64,000 nucleotides of DNA from assembly GCA_021904315.1 (NCBI GenBank), contig CM038919.1:19881666-19945665 (forward strand), in the 5' to 3' direction. Numbering within the stretch: the stretch's first letter is position 1; every line of letters starts with the position of its first letter. This stretch comes from Sphagnum magellanicum (Eukaryota; Streptophyta; Sphagnopsida; Sphagnales; Sphagnaceae). Both the position numbers and the translations under genes were made by a program. The notes under the pieces are model-generated. The model ran no database searches. It was not told where the DNA came from and worked only from the letters and a program-made list of their open reading frames with translations. Positions 11,014 through 23,046 of this stretch are shown piece after piece.

Positions 11014-13157
11014 ATGGCTCAGGTGAAGCCAGGTCCACCAAAGCCACCACCTCCTGCCTGTGACCCTGCATCAAGTGTAAGTGCTAAATCCAATTGTTCT
11101 CTTCTTCATTTGAACTTTTTGAGTGTTGCGATTGTTTCCAATTTACTGAGCAGTGGACTGCTTTTGATGTGGGTGTGACCTTGACATTTGCATTTGGATG
11201 GATCTGAACTGATAAATCGAGATTCTGCTACACTACTACTATTGTTAGGAAAGTCTCAAGCTAGTTAGCCAATAATCTGTTTAGAAACTTGGCTATGGTC
11301 ATACAAGCTGGCATCTTGTAAGTTATCAGTTGACAGAGGTTTGTCACTAAAATATAATTGTGTTGTTTTAGACATGAGCTCAGTGTTGACCCATTTGGGT
11401 TGATCTAATTTCCGAATGCTGTTTGCATGCTTAGAATGACTGTCAAAGCTTTGCTGTTTGCATGCTTAGAATGACTGTCAAAGCTTTGCTGTTCAACAGC
11501 TACATTTGTTCCTTTGGCTGCTCAAATGGGTTTCATTTTGTTAGAAGTCTGACACCAAGCTTTGATAACTTCCAATTTTACTACGCATCTTAGACAAAAG
11601 TTTTTATTATCTTTGAATATCTTATTTGAATGGCACCTGCTTGTACTGCACCTGGTCCATCAACTTCCACAGCCTGAGCAGACCTGCCTTGAATCTTGAG
11701 CTGACATCAATGTTTCCCCATTTGCATTGTGACTAGAAAGTGTTGCTCCAGAAACGAAGTTGTTCCAAGTTCTACAACTTATCTACAGGAACATAAAAAG
11801 TCCAGGATGTGGATGTGCATTTTTCTATGCTGATAATGTCAAGTAACTGACCTTATACAATTTTTTTTGAGCATCAAGCCACTTGCTCTACAATTGTTTT
11901 GATAGAGCACATGCAAGCAATCCTATTTCAAACACTGTCAATTATATGCTCTAGTTGCTACCCAAAGTAGTCAGCCCAGCTATTAGTGCCCGATATCTTA
12001 CATTTTGGCTCCACATGTCTAAGCACCTCAGAACCTAGAAGTTTGCATTCCCTGGGGGCAGAGCTATATGAGTAGGGCTGTTAGAAGATGTCCTCTAAAA
12101 CTAGCCTTACTGGAGAATTCAGTAGACCACCAGGTCCTTCACCAAGGTGCTTGAGTTTGAACTTTGTTCTATTGTTGTCTTTGATTGTTCTAATGGATCG
12201 AGCAAAAGTAAATCTTGCCAATTTGCAACATGTCTATTTGCATGGAATTTTTATCCACAATATGAAGCAAGTCACTGGTGTACACATTCATATTTGCACA
12301 GCAAGTCAGTCATTAGCACTGAGTTGGGACTCAACCATATGGAAATCAGATCATGTGTGTGTAATGTAGTCTGAGATGAATTTACTGTTGCTGTAAGCTA
12401 ATATGATGACATGTGGAATAAGTCTGGCTCTAATTACCATGAATGTGGTCAGGCTGGAAGAATATGTGTTTGCAAGCTCTGCAATTGTGGGTATCACAAA
12501 TGTCCAGCCAAGCATACATCAGTGCACACTCACTATGACAAGTGTACGAAATCGGAGTATGGAGCCAAGTTTCCAGAATGGCCAATGCCAAAGAGGTTTG
12601 TGAGGGACCGTCCTGCTCCTGCAGACTCAAATGCTCGATTGGATTGTAATACCACCTATACTGATGATTTTGTCAAACACCCCTTTGGTCCACGTGAGTC
12701 GATGCGCCCTGTTCCCAGGGTTGAGATAACAGGTCCAATGCAGTCAGACACAACTTACAGTGTGGACTATTGGGACAAGTCCAAGAACATGCAACCAAGG
12801 AAAAAAATGGCTCCTCAAACTCACCATGGCAGTGGCAAGTTCTGTGGAGACACTACTTACAATGTGGATTTTGCAGATCATGGTAAGGGTTCTCCAGTTG
12901 TAGTTGTCAAACATGGATGCAGTCTTGGATCCTCAGGAGCCAAATTCAATGGGGATACCACTTACCATGATGATTTCAGGAAGTGGAACATACCCAAAAA
13001 GTATGTTCATATCTCAAGAGATTCTGGAACCTCTGGACCTTTTGCTGGTGCAACCACTTACCAAACTGACTTCAAGGGTCAACCCATTGCCCAAAAATGC
13101 CCTGTTTTGGCTCATGGCAAACCTACATTTATCTGTGGAGATCATATGTGCTATTAG
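11014..13157 (+). CDS. SAXO/FAM154-like ciliary microtubule-associated protein, two exons
   Basis: Exon 1 is 11,014-11,076 (21 codons, Pro-rich, start MAQVKPGPPK) with a strong GTAAGT donor. Exon 2 is 12,453-13,157 after a CAG acceptor, both in phase 0, giving 255 residues. The N-terminal half has a Cys-rich block, RICVCKLCNCGYHKCP (residues 24-39), matching the conserved start of SAXO (stabiliser of axonemal microtubules) proteins. Five Mn-type modules follow at about 33-residue spacing: NTTYTDDF near 87, DTTYSVDY near 120, DTTYNVDF near 154, DTTYHDDF near 189 and ATTYQTDF near 221. In other organisms these modules bind microtubules inside cilia. In plants such a gene should be needed only where sperm are flagellated, which supports a seed-free plant. 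The exon 1 join is inferred from splice signals; without it the frame could also start at 12,411. Confidence 0.88.
11418..11487. repeat. 35-bp perfect tandem duplication in the SAXO intron
   Basis: The 35-base unit starting GCTGTTTGCATGC and ending CAAAGCTTT occurs twice, at 11,418-11,452 and 11,453-11,487, followed by the first six bases of a third copy. It lies inside the only intron of the SAXO-like gene (11,077-12,452) and should not affect splicing. The lack of differences suggests a recent event. Confidence 0.9.
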
Positions 13158-15264
13158 ATGTAAAAACCATGTTCATCTGCAGACATTCAAGTTTTAATAC
13201 AAGTGATGACAATGTAGTGACATTATTCATTAAATGGGTTGTTTAGGGATCTGTGACTTCTTTTCACTGGCAACACACCAAGTACCGCATTGGCTCCTAT
13301 TAATTACACAATAGTCAACGTTTCTTTTCTCAGTTCCTTTTCACTCCCTGGAGATTTGCAAGGGGAGATGGATTCAGTCAAGAGGGAGGAATGCTACAAG
13401 TAGAGCTGCTACTCTTTAGTGGGTTTCGAAGGTAATATGACCAGCATTTCTGTTGTTGACAACCCATGCAATGTCTTCAGAGATAGGAGGTCCTTCAAGA
13501 ATCAAGGTTCAACATTCTGCTTTGCATTCTCCTCAACTCATGTGCAACTTCTTGCTTGCTCATTTTTATTATTCCTTAAAGGTCTGGCACTTCCCTGCAG
13601 AGTGGTTTTTCTCTTGTGTCACTCTTGGTTCCTGCCACCATGGTAACAGGTTTCATTTGAAATCTTTCACCTCACAGGTGCAGGAATTGATTGAAATTGT
13701 CAGCCCATAAGATTTCTCTCTTCAAAGCAAGCTGAACTGTGTAACATTTCATTGAAGTTTGTGGAATTTGGGTGGAAAATCTCAAGATGGGCTGTTTTCA
13801 CAAGTAGTTATAGAATGAACCGCAGTGGAATCAACCAAATCTCCATGACAAGGCAACATAAAAGTTGAGTCAAAACATTAGATGAAAAGCTTCAGCTAGT
13901 CTCCATCAAAGCAGGGCAAAAATCCACATTTGGGGAAAGGACTTAATCGGGTATTGGTTTCCATGCAATTGCAAACACTGTGGACCAATTTTTCAACACT
14001 TTCTTACTATGTATGTATCATCATAGTCAAGATTTTTTTCCCTCAATTTTGTGATATCAAAAATTAGTTGAAGTTACACTAGAATTTTTTTGAACTCCCA
14101 ATTTTTTGGTTAAAAAATGACAAAATTTTGTCAGAAAATAATCACTAGATCTCCTAGTGGGAAAAAAAAAACTTCATACCCTGAGATTGATTGTTTCACT
14201 GCTCTAATTTGAATGATTGTTTGTGTACATACTAGCACGAAGTATGACTTGGTAATGGCAATAGCAAAGGACAATTTATGGTATCAAAACCATCAAATGA
14301 ATGCTCATGAAGCTAAGGGTGAACTTATGTTGTTTGTGAAACTGCTTTCCACATGTTTGAAGAACAAATGCATGTGTTTTCCTTCATTGTCTCCTTCAGA
14401 GCTTCATTTCATCCCCTAAGATTGATTAATTTTCAGATTTTCAAATCAAGCATGGCACTCATAATTTCTCTGAATGTTAAAACTATTTCAGCATTTGAGA
14501 CAAAAATGGGTGTCAAGTGTCAACTACAGGATCAGACTCAATGTATCTTTCAATGTGGAAATTATTTCCGCAATGTTTTGGTGGCAGAGATGGGGTTGTG
14601 TCAACTCAGTCTGATCTCTTCGCCAATCACTACACGTTAGATGATGAAGCCTTTTGATCAAACACATGGCAAATCTCCACTCTTTCTTTAGCCCAAATTC
14701 CCCCTTAAGTATTGTGAACTTGCAATTCTCATTTTCACATATTGAATTGATGTATTTTTGGAATTATACAGAAAGCAACAGTTTCTTCATCTGCAGCAGC
14801 AGATTCACAATAAAATTCTGAGTTTTCCTCCCTGTTTTGGAGTCCAGTCTAGAAGTGTGCTTCAAATTCCTTATTGTTGTTTTTGTCAGGCTCATGTTGT
14901 GATCTCTCAGTAAGTCTGTGGAGTGCAAATAAGCACATCTTGTCTTCTTCCTTCCATGATGTAGTGATGTTGTGGTGATAGCTTGAATTATTAGGTCAAT
15001 ACTTTGCAGTGGGGGGGTTTATGAAAATTTCCACAATGGGGGACCAATTCAGGAGCATGAAACTGACACATCTGATCTTATAAGCAAATTTAGCTGAAGG
15101 CTTGAACTAAGCATGTATGATCCTCTTTGGCTTTGAGGCAGAGGAAAGAGTGTAATTGACTCATCTCTACATACATTTTTACTGCCTTGTTGGTGTTCCC
15201 ACAGAAACAAAACAGAGATTCCTGAGAATTTTATCACCTCCTTTCTTTGGGAGCTAATGATTTA
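13158..15264. other. Intergenic stretch between SAXO-like gene and the repeat array
   Basis: It contains the 3' untranslated region of the SAXO-like gene at its left end. Open frames at 13,419-13,710 and 14,213-14,640 show no family motif. Sequence shared with the array starts near 15,265, so this stretch is outside the duplicated unit. Confidence 0.55.
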
Positions 15265-15843
15265 CCTGGTGTTGAATCTCAGTGCAATGCAGTGGTGCTT
15301 TTTCACCTAATGTCTCTCAACAGCATCTTCATCTTGCAGTCACTTGGATGCCCAGTTCTTGCTTGTGTTATTGCTTCTTATGGGTGTTGGGGTTGGGCAA
15401 AAGTAAATCATATGGAACCTGAATGTTTCTCTCTGGCCTAAAGGTTTTAGTATGATTCAGCCTCAAATGCTGAGCTCTGTCTTTTTAGTGGTAGCCAGCA
15501 ACATGACTGAGTCTTCCCTGTTGCTTCTGCAAATGTGATAGAAACTTGGTATACAGATTTTCTCATAGAATTATTTCCCCAAAATTTTGAGCAGACGATT
15601 ATATACCTAATTTCTCTATACCCCTTGGGAGCTGATGAATCAGTGGGCAACTAGTCACTGCCATTCAGAATGAAGGTGATGGTTGATACACTCACAAACA
15701 ATATCACACATTCTTATCATATTTGTTGTACCCTGCAAAGAACTCACATAACAGTTTTAAGCTGTGGAGTTTTCTCAGCAATACCATAGGTAACTTTTCT
15801 TGTACAACCTCCTGCTGATATCCAACTTTCTTTGTTTTCTCAG

Positions 15844-16131
15844 AGATTATGGAATTATACAGCAGGCAAGTTTCTGAAGATATACACAGGCCATACAAAC
15901 AGCTAGTACTGTATTTTTGCGACTTTTTCAGTGACAAATGGGAAGTACATAGTTAGTGGCTCAGAGGATCAAAGTATCTACCCATGGGATCTGCAATCTC
16001 AAAATACCATACAGAAGCTGGAGGGTCACACAGGCACAACACTGCCCATTTTTTGTCATCCTGTTGAGAAAAAGATTGCCACAAGGTCTTTACATAAAAA
16101 CATGATTGTCAAGACATGGGTTCAAGAGTAG
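15844..16131 (+). pseudogene. C-terminal exon of a WDR5-like WD40 gene, copy U1
   Basis: After a TTTTCTCAG acceptor a 95-codon frame matches the end of plant WDR5, the WD40 core subunit of COMPASS-type histone H3K4 methyltransferase complexes. Blocks are RLWNYTAGKFLKIYTGHTNS, YCIFATFSVTNGKYIVSGSE, WDLQSQNTIQKLEGHTG, CHPVEKKIA and KTWVQE with a stop at 16,129. Codon 21 is TAG (15,904-15,906), where WDR5 usually has Lys. The earlier exons coding for the first five or so WD repeats were not found upstream, so this is a broken fragment. It is the best preserved of four copies in the window. Confidence 0.85.
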
Positions 16132-16883
16132 ATAACTAATTGGATCACGGTTGAGGCTCTTGTTGTACTATATATGGTGTTTCACGTGCCATCTTGTATC
16201 TGAATAGAGAGGTTGAACTTCTAATGCTGAAGACCTGCACACATCTGTGTTACCCATTATCTGAGTTTGTTGAAAAGAGTTTCTGTGATGTCATATAGCT
16301 GCACAAGTAGAGTACATTCTGGATTGCAGCAAACTTGCATAATAGGAGATGTGGTGGCAAGTTTGCTTCACCTGCTGTGTAGCATCCTCATGCCCACCAT
16401 TTCCAACATGCAAGTGCATTGTAGCATATAATGTTTGGTGACATCATGACTCAGTCACTAAGCCAAGGTCCATCTCCCTGCGTTCATAACACAATTGAAT
16501 CAGTTCCAGTATTAGAATAAGACAAGAATTGCCTTGACCATTTCATATGGACAAAATTGGAATATCATTATGTCATTGCTGCTTGTAGCTGCTCCCCCTC
16601 CTACCTGAACTCCCCTTTTCTCCTTTATGTAGCACACTATAGTGTATGAACCCACCCGTTAATAATCAAACAAAACAAACTGAAAATCTAAAAGTTCAAA
16701 GTTGCAGAACATGGCTTCAGGCTGAGTCTTGAGTCAATCAAATCAACATTGTCACATGTTCAGAAGAGGTGGTGATGTCTTGAATGATAACCTAAGTGAC
16801 ACACAAAACTCCATGACATATGGATGATCTTTCATTACAACATGATAATCACAGTCTCATGTACCAGATGTCAGTTGTATACA

Positions 16884-18268
16884 TTAGTTGCTTGGTAGAG
16901 ACTGGCCTGGGTTGCACAAAATTTGGCACATAGCAAGCATACACAGTTCGCCAAATGCAATGACAGATACAACAAGCCAGATTCCATAGCTGACTAACAT
17001 TTCTTTCCACCGCAAACAAGAATTGTTGATGAACTCTGACTAATGGGAAAAGTCACCAAAGTCAAAATGTATTCCTTTTCATTGGAGCAAACCCAGCCAT
17101 CTGGCAAGTCCCTAAGAAGAAACAGTGCAGTTTGCAAGTCAAGATAGAAACTTCTAGTGAGGATCTTGTACACATAGAAATAAACTTGTGTGCTTCACAA
17201 CATGATTAAGTCGAGTTAGCACAAGCAATTCAATTTCCACATTTATTTTCCATTTTGTCTTGGGTCTTAAATCTTCACGTCTTCACTTTGACACAAATCC
17301 TTCTCAACGCCCCTCCCCACAGTGTCCACAATTTCATCATAATGCAGTACTAGGATGTTCACCTATCAGAGGAACTAAAAAAATAATGTTAGTCGCATTT
17401 GGATCCTGCAAGAACTCAAATGATTTCCTAACCCTAAAACTTGACCAGCCGTCGAGCTGTGTCAGATTTCAAGAACCTAGAAGCTGAGTAGAAGAAACAA
17501 TGTTGCCATCCTGTTTTTCTCTCTTCATTATAGAACCGTGTCTTTGAATGGAGGCATCTATCTCTGAGGGAACTTTGTACTACAGGTGATTCAATTTCGT
17601 TGTGATCACTCTTTGAAAAACGTAGCTCCTCACTGTTGAATACTCGCTACAACAACCAAGAAAAAAATATTGTAGGGAGATACCTCCATACCAAATTTGT
17701 CAGAGCTTGCGCCTCTCCGCAAGTTTGTGATGACCGTGTTCTTTTGCACAATTCTAAACACAGCGACAGCCGTGGCGAATGCAGAGAGCGCTAAAACGAA
17801 TCCTGCGTTATTCCACCGCAACAGATTCGATTGCGCCGCTGCCGTGATAAGCAAGCCTTGAAACGCGCTGAAAAATCCTATCACTTGATAAATCTCGTTC
17901 TTGACGCTGCGCATTTCCTCCTCGCTTTTGTAAATCCGATTTTCCAACGTCGTACGAAGGTTGCTAAGTTCTTCGAACGCTACTTTCGAACGCTACTTTC
18001 CACAAATTGATTTTTGTTGGCTCCAACCCCGTTACCTTTGCCAAAGTCCGAATTTCCCTCTCAACATAAGTCATCCCACTCTCACCACCTTGGACTTCTT
18101 GTGCATCACTTGTGTGATTTAGATTCTGAGGCTGGCTCTCAGAAATCTGCCTCTTTGGATCCTTCCATGAGCGTTGAATGCCTCGCCGACTGCCGCTCCA
18201 GCTGGTTCTTCGATTTCCGCCGAGTTCCTATCGTTGACAATTCCTATTTCAATCTGGCCTTGATCCAT
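16884..18268 (-). pseudogene. Three-segment membrane protein family, copy U1 (broken)
   Basis: Exon 1 (18,268-17,684) begins MDQGQIEIGIVNDRNSAEIE but is frameshifted by an extra C in the stretch coding for residues 35-40 and by a 13-bp tandem duplication at about 17,972-17,997 (CGAACGCTACTTT twice). The membrane part of exon 1 is still readable, including EIYQVIGFFSAFQGLLITAA. Exon 2 (17,111-16,884) follows a TTCTTAG acceptor and has in-frame TGA and TAG codons before an intact end, WLVVSVIAFGELCMLAM...SLPSN. Intact relatives are at 30,987-32,378 and 52,339-53,725. Confidence 0.85.
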
Positions 18269-18310
18269 TAAATGCGGAAGTCGATGTGTGCGCAATTGCA
18301 GCAACCTCTG

Positions 18311-19425
18311 TAACATAAGAACAGTGTCAAATGTTTTTTGTAGATGAAGAACACAAACCTTAATTCGAACTGGTGGCTGAACTGGTGGCGACCCCATGCT
18401 TCAACAGCACCGAATAATTGTTTATGATAAGTTTATGTTTTTGGTGTGTTTTGTTGCTTTTCAGGTTATGACGAAGGGAGCTTGGTGGTTTAGTTTCTGA
18501 AATGGAAGGTAGTTTTTGAAAAGGAAGGCAATTTTTACTGTTTAATGAGAACTTTTCATGAGTTCTATGAATCAGGTTTCTGCAAAATGATTGGCAGAAT
18601 GGTTTATAGGGAAGCGAGGAGATGAGGTGATGGGGAGGATATTTGATATAGGTTGAGAAAGTAAACGTGGGGACTTTTTGGTTGAAGAAAAAAAGCTAAG
18701 TTGTTAGCTTTTCTGGAAGGAATGAGATTTGTGCATCGGATTTGGACTTTGAGTGGTGTAAATAGATAGTAGTAAAACTTGATTGGAATTACTAGATCGA
18801 AAAAATCTTGACAAAAACTTGCGTTGGGCTAAGAATGTTAGGAACAGGTTTAGAGTCGTTGCATGTGTTTTCGGTAGGGACCAACACAAGGGAGAGGATG
18901 AGCATGTTTAAGAATTATGGAGTGATTGTGTGATAATTCATGTGTGATGTTTTTGGGGATTTTTGAACTGAATATAACATGTGTTTTGTCTTTAAAAGAG
19001 TACATGTTATATTGTGGGAACTTCAGAGGTTGCGGAATTGAAGGGATGCTAGGAAATAAAAAAGATTGTACTTGTTGATCATGCCGTGAATCTCTATTCA
19101 GTTTTTGAGATTGAATCATTTTGAAATAATAAAGTTATTCTTTATGGGGATTCCGTTGTTGGGAATGAACTCCTATCGCATAAGTGACAACTTGTTGATT
19201 CCTAAAGAGGAAATCAAAATGAACAATTTATCTCTTGTGGTCCATAGAATTAAAACAATACAACTTATGTGTTTTGTGAGGATCTTGAAGAAGAAATAAT
19301 GTTTGAAGCAAAATCATTCTATTTCAATAAATGTTTAAGAAATCTACTTTGATTTTCCTTATATGTCCAGCAATGGGGATGTGCATATTGCAGAAAGTAG
19401 TCCCCTTGTTTTTGATGACACTTTA
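18311..19425. mobile_element. Insertion of about 1.1 kb in U1 relative to U3
   Basis: In U3 the sequence runs directly from AATTGCAGCAGCCTTATGCA (near 36,250) into ACACCAAACCCAAACC. In U1 the matching left part ends near 18,310 and the matching right part resumes near 19,425, with unique sequence between. No transposase frame, clear terminal repeats or target duplication could be seen. It may be an insertion in U1 or a deletion in U3. Short AT-rich frames inside have no recognisable product. Confidence 0.55.
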
Positions 19426-19802
19426 TACAAACACCAAACCCAAACCAAAAGTCAAATGGGTGAATTCAAGATTTTCCTCTTGCTATTGCTTATAAACCTG
19501 AGTTTTCTCTCTCATTCCCCCTACTTCCCCACCCCAACTAATGATGAAAGTTTCTGCAAATAGGCCCTAAGCTCACAGCTGCCATGTCCCCAACACCAAA
19601 CAATATGTGTGTAGTTGGCTTAATTAAAGCCCACTTACACCTGGGAATTTAAGCCTTAATCTGAATTTCTTTCATCCAAACTATACATTACATACCTTCC
19701 CCTTCCCCACCCATAAACAAGAAAATTGGATTGAATACACTGAACGACAATTGAAATCTCAACACCTGGGCCAATCACTAGGATTCACGAATAAAAATAA
19801 CA

Positions 19803-20130
19803 GGGTGTGTCACATTATGGCCTTGCCATTTACATTAAAAAAGGATCTTAAGGCAAAAGAAGAATTATGAAAACTCAAATATGCAAAAATCTAATCTTCA
19901 AAAAAATCCTCTAAAAGAAACTCAAAATCCTTCAAGATATTATAACTCTATTATAACTAATCTCAAGTTTCAACACACAAGCCAAAATATCATCTTTCAA
20001 AAACCCTCATATAAAAATAGAAACCTATTATTAATTAGGGGACAAAATTCCTTAAGCTACTACACTCTACAATGAATCTAAACACAATATCCTTGCCTTG
20101 GTAGGCAAGGCTAATAAATCAACAATAGTT
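19803..20130 (+). repeat. Dispersed repeat F, copy 1
   Basis: The repeat begins near GGGTGTGTCACA and ends near CTTGCCTTGGTAGGCAAGGC, with CTTAAGGCAAAAGAAGAATT inside. A second direct copy is at 36,657-36,985, an inverted copy at 33,937-34,275 and a short inverted fragment near 61,018-61,109. The inverted copy shows that it moves or is rearranged independently of the surrounding duplication. No coding capacity is seen. Confidence 0.75.
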
Positions 20131-21385
20131 ACCTGTTTCATGTTCAGTACTCTCGTCCACAATACCTAGTCACTTCATGTTTGGTATCCTTTTCAGGGCT
20201 TCAAGTGCATTTTCTCAGGGCCTCAGCAGGTTTGTAATGAAATCACTGAGTTTCACAGTTGGAATTCATTCCACCCTTTCAAGGTCCTGGCCTTTTAGAA
20301 TAGGGGCTGGAAATGATCTCACACCCAGTTCGAGGGCCTGCTACAGCCCTTGTTTAAGCCATGGTTGTGTGACAAAAGTTTTAAAGGTTCATGCATAAGA
20401 CCAGGTACACTAGCACACTCCCTACTTTGGGGGTCAACTGGTATTTATCACATGCAATATCCAGTGTTAATTGTTTCCCCATCCCCACCAGTATTCCAAC
20501 ATTGGATAGTAAGAGACAATTTGAATACCATCACATAGGCCTGTTTAATGCACTGGGATTCACCACATACAACATCTGTTAATGTTAAATGCATCGTTAA
20601 TGTTATGCATATCAAAATCATGTTTGTGGCATTTTTGGATGGAAGATCAAATAATCTAATAACAATTTTTAAAACTTAAAAAATGGTTCTTGTTGTAATA
20701 ATTGAATAGGGAATTATATTCTTGCTATGACATGAGATTGATTGAGTTTTTTCAATCCTTATTTCTTTCATTATTGGTTTTATAGGTGTTCAATATTGTT
20801 CATGCAACACACACACACATATGAATAAATTTTCTTTTGTTACTTATTGAATGTTTAGATTTTGGAAATTTATCCATACTAGTGGTAACCCTTGCCTGCA
20901 AGGCACAGACGGTTTTCAAGTGTGGCACATTTCAAGTGGTTGTAAGGTTACTTCAAACTTGGAACACCCACTAAGTCAGAGCTAAAATAAAAGCCCGGCT
21001 AAAATATGGAGGAAGGAGGCATCCATCCATCCATCCACTCATTCATCCATTCATCCCAAGGTTGAGGGACCCTATAAACCTTATAAGAGACCTTACAAAC
21101 CCAAACCCTCCCTTGCTAGTGTGCCTTATCTCCAATTTTTTCATCACTCCTTGAAACAAATATTTGCCGAAGAAAGAAAACCCCCAAAAGAAAAAGAAGG
21201 GCACTCAGAGCAGCCGGAGGGCCCCATTTCTCAGTGTGAAAAAATATGTCTCTACCAACGGACCCCTCCCCGTCCGCCCCCCCCCCAAAGCAACGTCCTT
21301 TAGAGTCGAACGAGCTCGGCTCCGAGCACACGGCAATATTGTTTATTCTCTGTCCAATGGTCTCTCGCCTCCTCACCCACCGGTT

Positions 21386-21410
21386 CCCCCCCCCCCCCCC
21401 CCCCCCCCCC
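21386..21410. repeat. Poly-C run of 25
   Basis: An uninterrupted run of C lies in the 2.2-kb copy-specific segment. A shorter C run is at about 21,276-21,286. Such runs are length-unstable and error-prone in assemblies. Confidence 0.9.
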
Positions 21411-22950
21411 AACGGTCCATCCCACCCCATGTGTAACTTCCCAGCTCACCACTTTTACCCTAACACAATACTTACCCCTGAAAAACATCATTCCACCCGT
21501 CCGATTCCCGATCCAACGCTCCTAACTCACTTTATCACATCTTTATTCCTCTCCCCCCCAGGCAACTTAAAAAGTAAGTTAAAGTAAGATAAAGACAGAC
21601 GGACTGACAGACACGATCGATGGCTGGCGTGTGTCTCTCCGCCACCACGACCCGCAACGCCAAAATTATACAGAGGCCAGTTCTGCCATAGAATGCTTTT
21701 GCAGCATTCTGTTCTTGTGGTATGACTGGAAGAACTGCATTGAATGAGCATCTTTGACCTTTGAATGCAGATGTGTTCCAAGACTGCTTGAGCACAGATA
21801 TTTAGTATGAGAACATGTGTTTCTAGAGTTTTTAACATGACTGATTACATTTTTTCATTGCAGTTGGCTACTCTCCAATGGAAAGCAACTGTCCTTGCAT
21901 CGAGAAAAAAGGCCCTGTAACAATGGCTTCCCATTAGGCTGATGTGATCACAACAGCCTACTGGAAAGAGAGCCTAAGAATTGATATGGAGAGCACATTG
22001 GAATATGCATGCCCAGAACAAACAGAATTCAACCTGTTTTGACACAGTGCTCTCAAGCTTCAAAGTAACAAAGCTTGGTGCACATTAGACTTGGTGTTCT
22101 GACCGATTTCGAATAGAAAAACAATGTGTGCCCACCTTCCGCTCCAAAACTGTCCACTACTCCTGCCTGGTGATAAAAGCAAGGGTTGCAACACTTAGTT
22201 ATTACATGCTATTGATCAACACAAAACATGCAGGAAGATGATCAATATCTGGCTAGAAAACAATCTTTCTTTTGGCACACTTCGTGAAACAAAAAAACTC
22301 TAGGCAACAACAACAACAACAACAAATTTATTATGGGGGAGAGAATGAAGAAGGCAAAATGGAAGCAAAATTTGCAATGCCAGATCTGTTCTTATCAAAG
22401 ATTACATACCAGAGAGAAAATCCAGGCCATCAAGGCAATTCTTCGGTCCTTCTTCCACATAAAAAACCTGATGCTGAAAACAATCTCTTTCTTCTCAGAT
22501 CCATCAATGGAAGTACTTCTTGCTTCTATGAAGCTTTGTGCAAATGGAAATGTTTTTCAGCAGAAAGAACATGTAGAATGGAGGATCATCGTTCACAGGA
22601 CAGGCGGCAAAAGAAGAAGAAGAAGGTGGAAATATTTACTTACCGGACGGCAACAACAATAATAATCCCTAAAGCGAACTTTGTTTGTGTGCCTTTTTCC
22701 GGGCTCTTCGCTCTGTCTGCTGCTTGCTTTCTGTGCACCACGTGAGGGGTAAGGAAGGAGAAGAGAGAGAGTTGAGAGAGAGAGAGAGAGAGAGAGCAAA
22801 ACAAAACAAAATTACCTTTCTGGAGCTTGCAAAGCGTCCTCGCGAGAAGCTCCTAGAATGCAAAAACCTGTGCGGTCTCTCGATCTCGGTTTCTCGCGAC
22901 GCAGAAAATCGACGATGTCGCTGCCGCTGCTCCCTCCTCGTCTTCTTCTT

Positions 22951-23046
22951 CACCCCGCCTCATCATCACCGCCACCGGTTCTGCCATAGAAAATGCAGCA
23001 CCCCGCCTCGTCATCACCGCCACCGGTTCTGCCATAGAAAATGCAG
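22951..23046. repeat. 48-bp tandem duplication
   Basis: The unit starting CACCCCGCCTC and ending CCATAGAAAATGCAG occurs at 22,951-22,998 and 22,999-23,046 with one difference. A fragment, GAGGCCGGTTCTGCC, follows at once, and a related GAGGCCAGTTCTGCCATAG lies at about 21,672, near the other end of the same segment. Confidence 0.9.

Larger units (their letters stand above)
15265..18310. repeat. Core array unit, copy U1
   Basis: Homology to the other units starts near TGGTGTTGAATCTCAG and runs through the WDR5-like tail into the membrane protein gene. This copy lacks the segment found upstream in the others (for example 28,000-28,370). It is the most diverged copy, yet it keeps the longest readable WDR5-like frame. 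Confidence 0.85.

Noticed and set aside
22272..22745. 157-codon plus-strand frame with a Gln run
   Set aside because: The frame depends on CAA repeats and A-rich sequence, has no family motif, and several other long frames overlap it on both strands.
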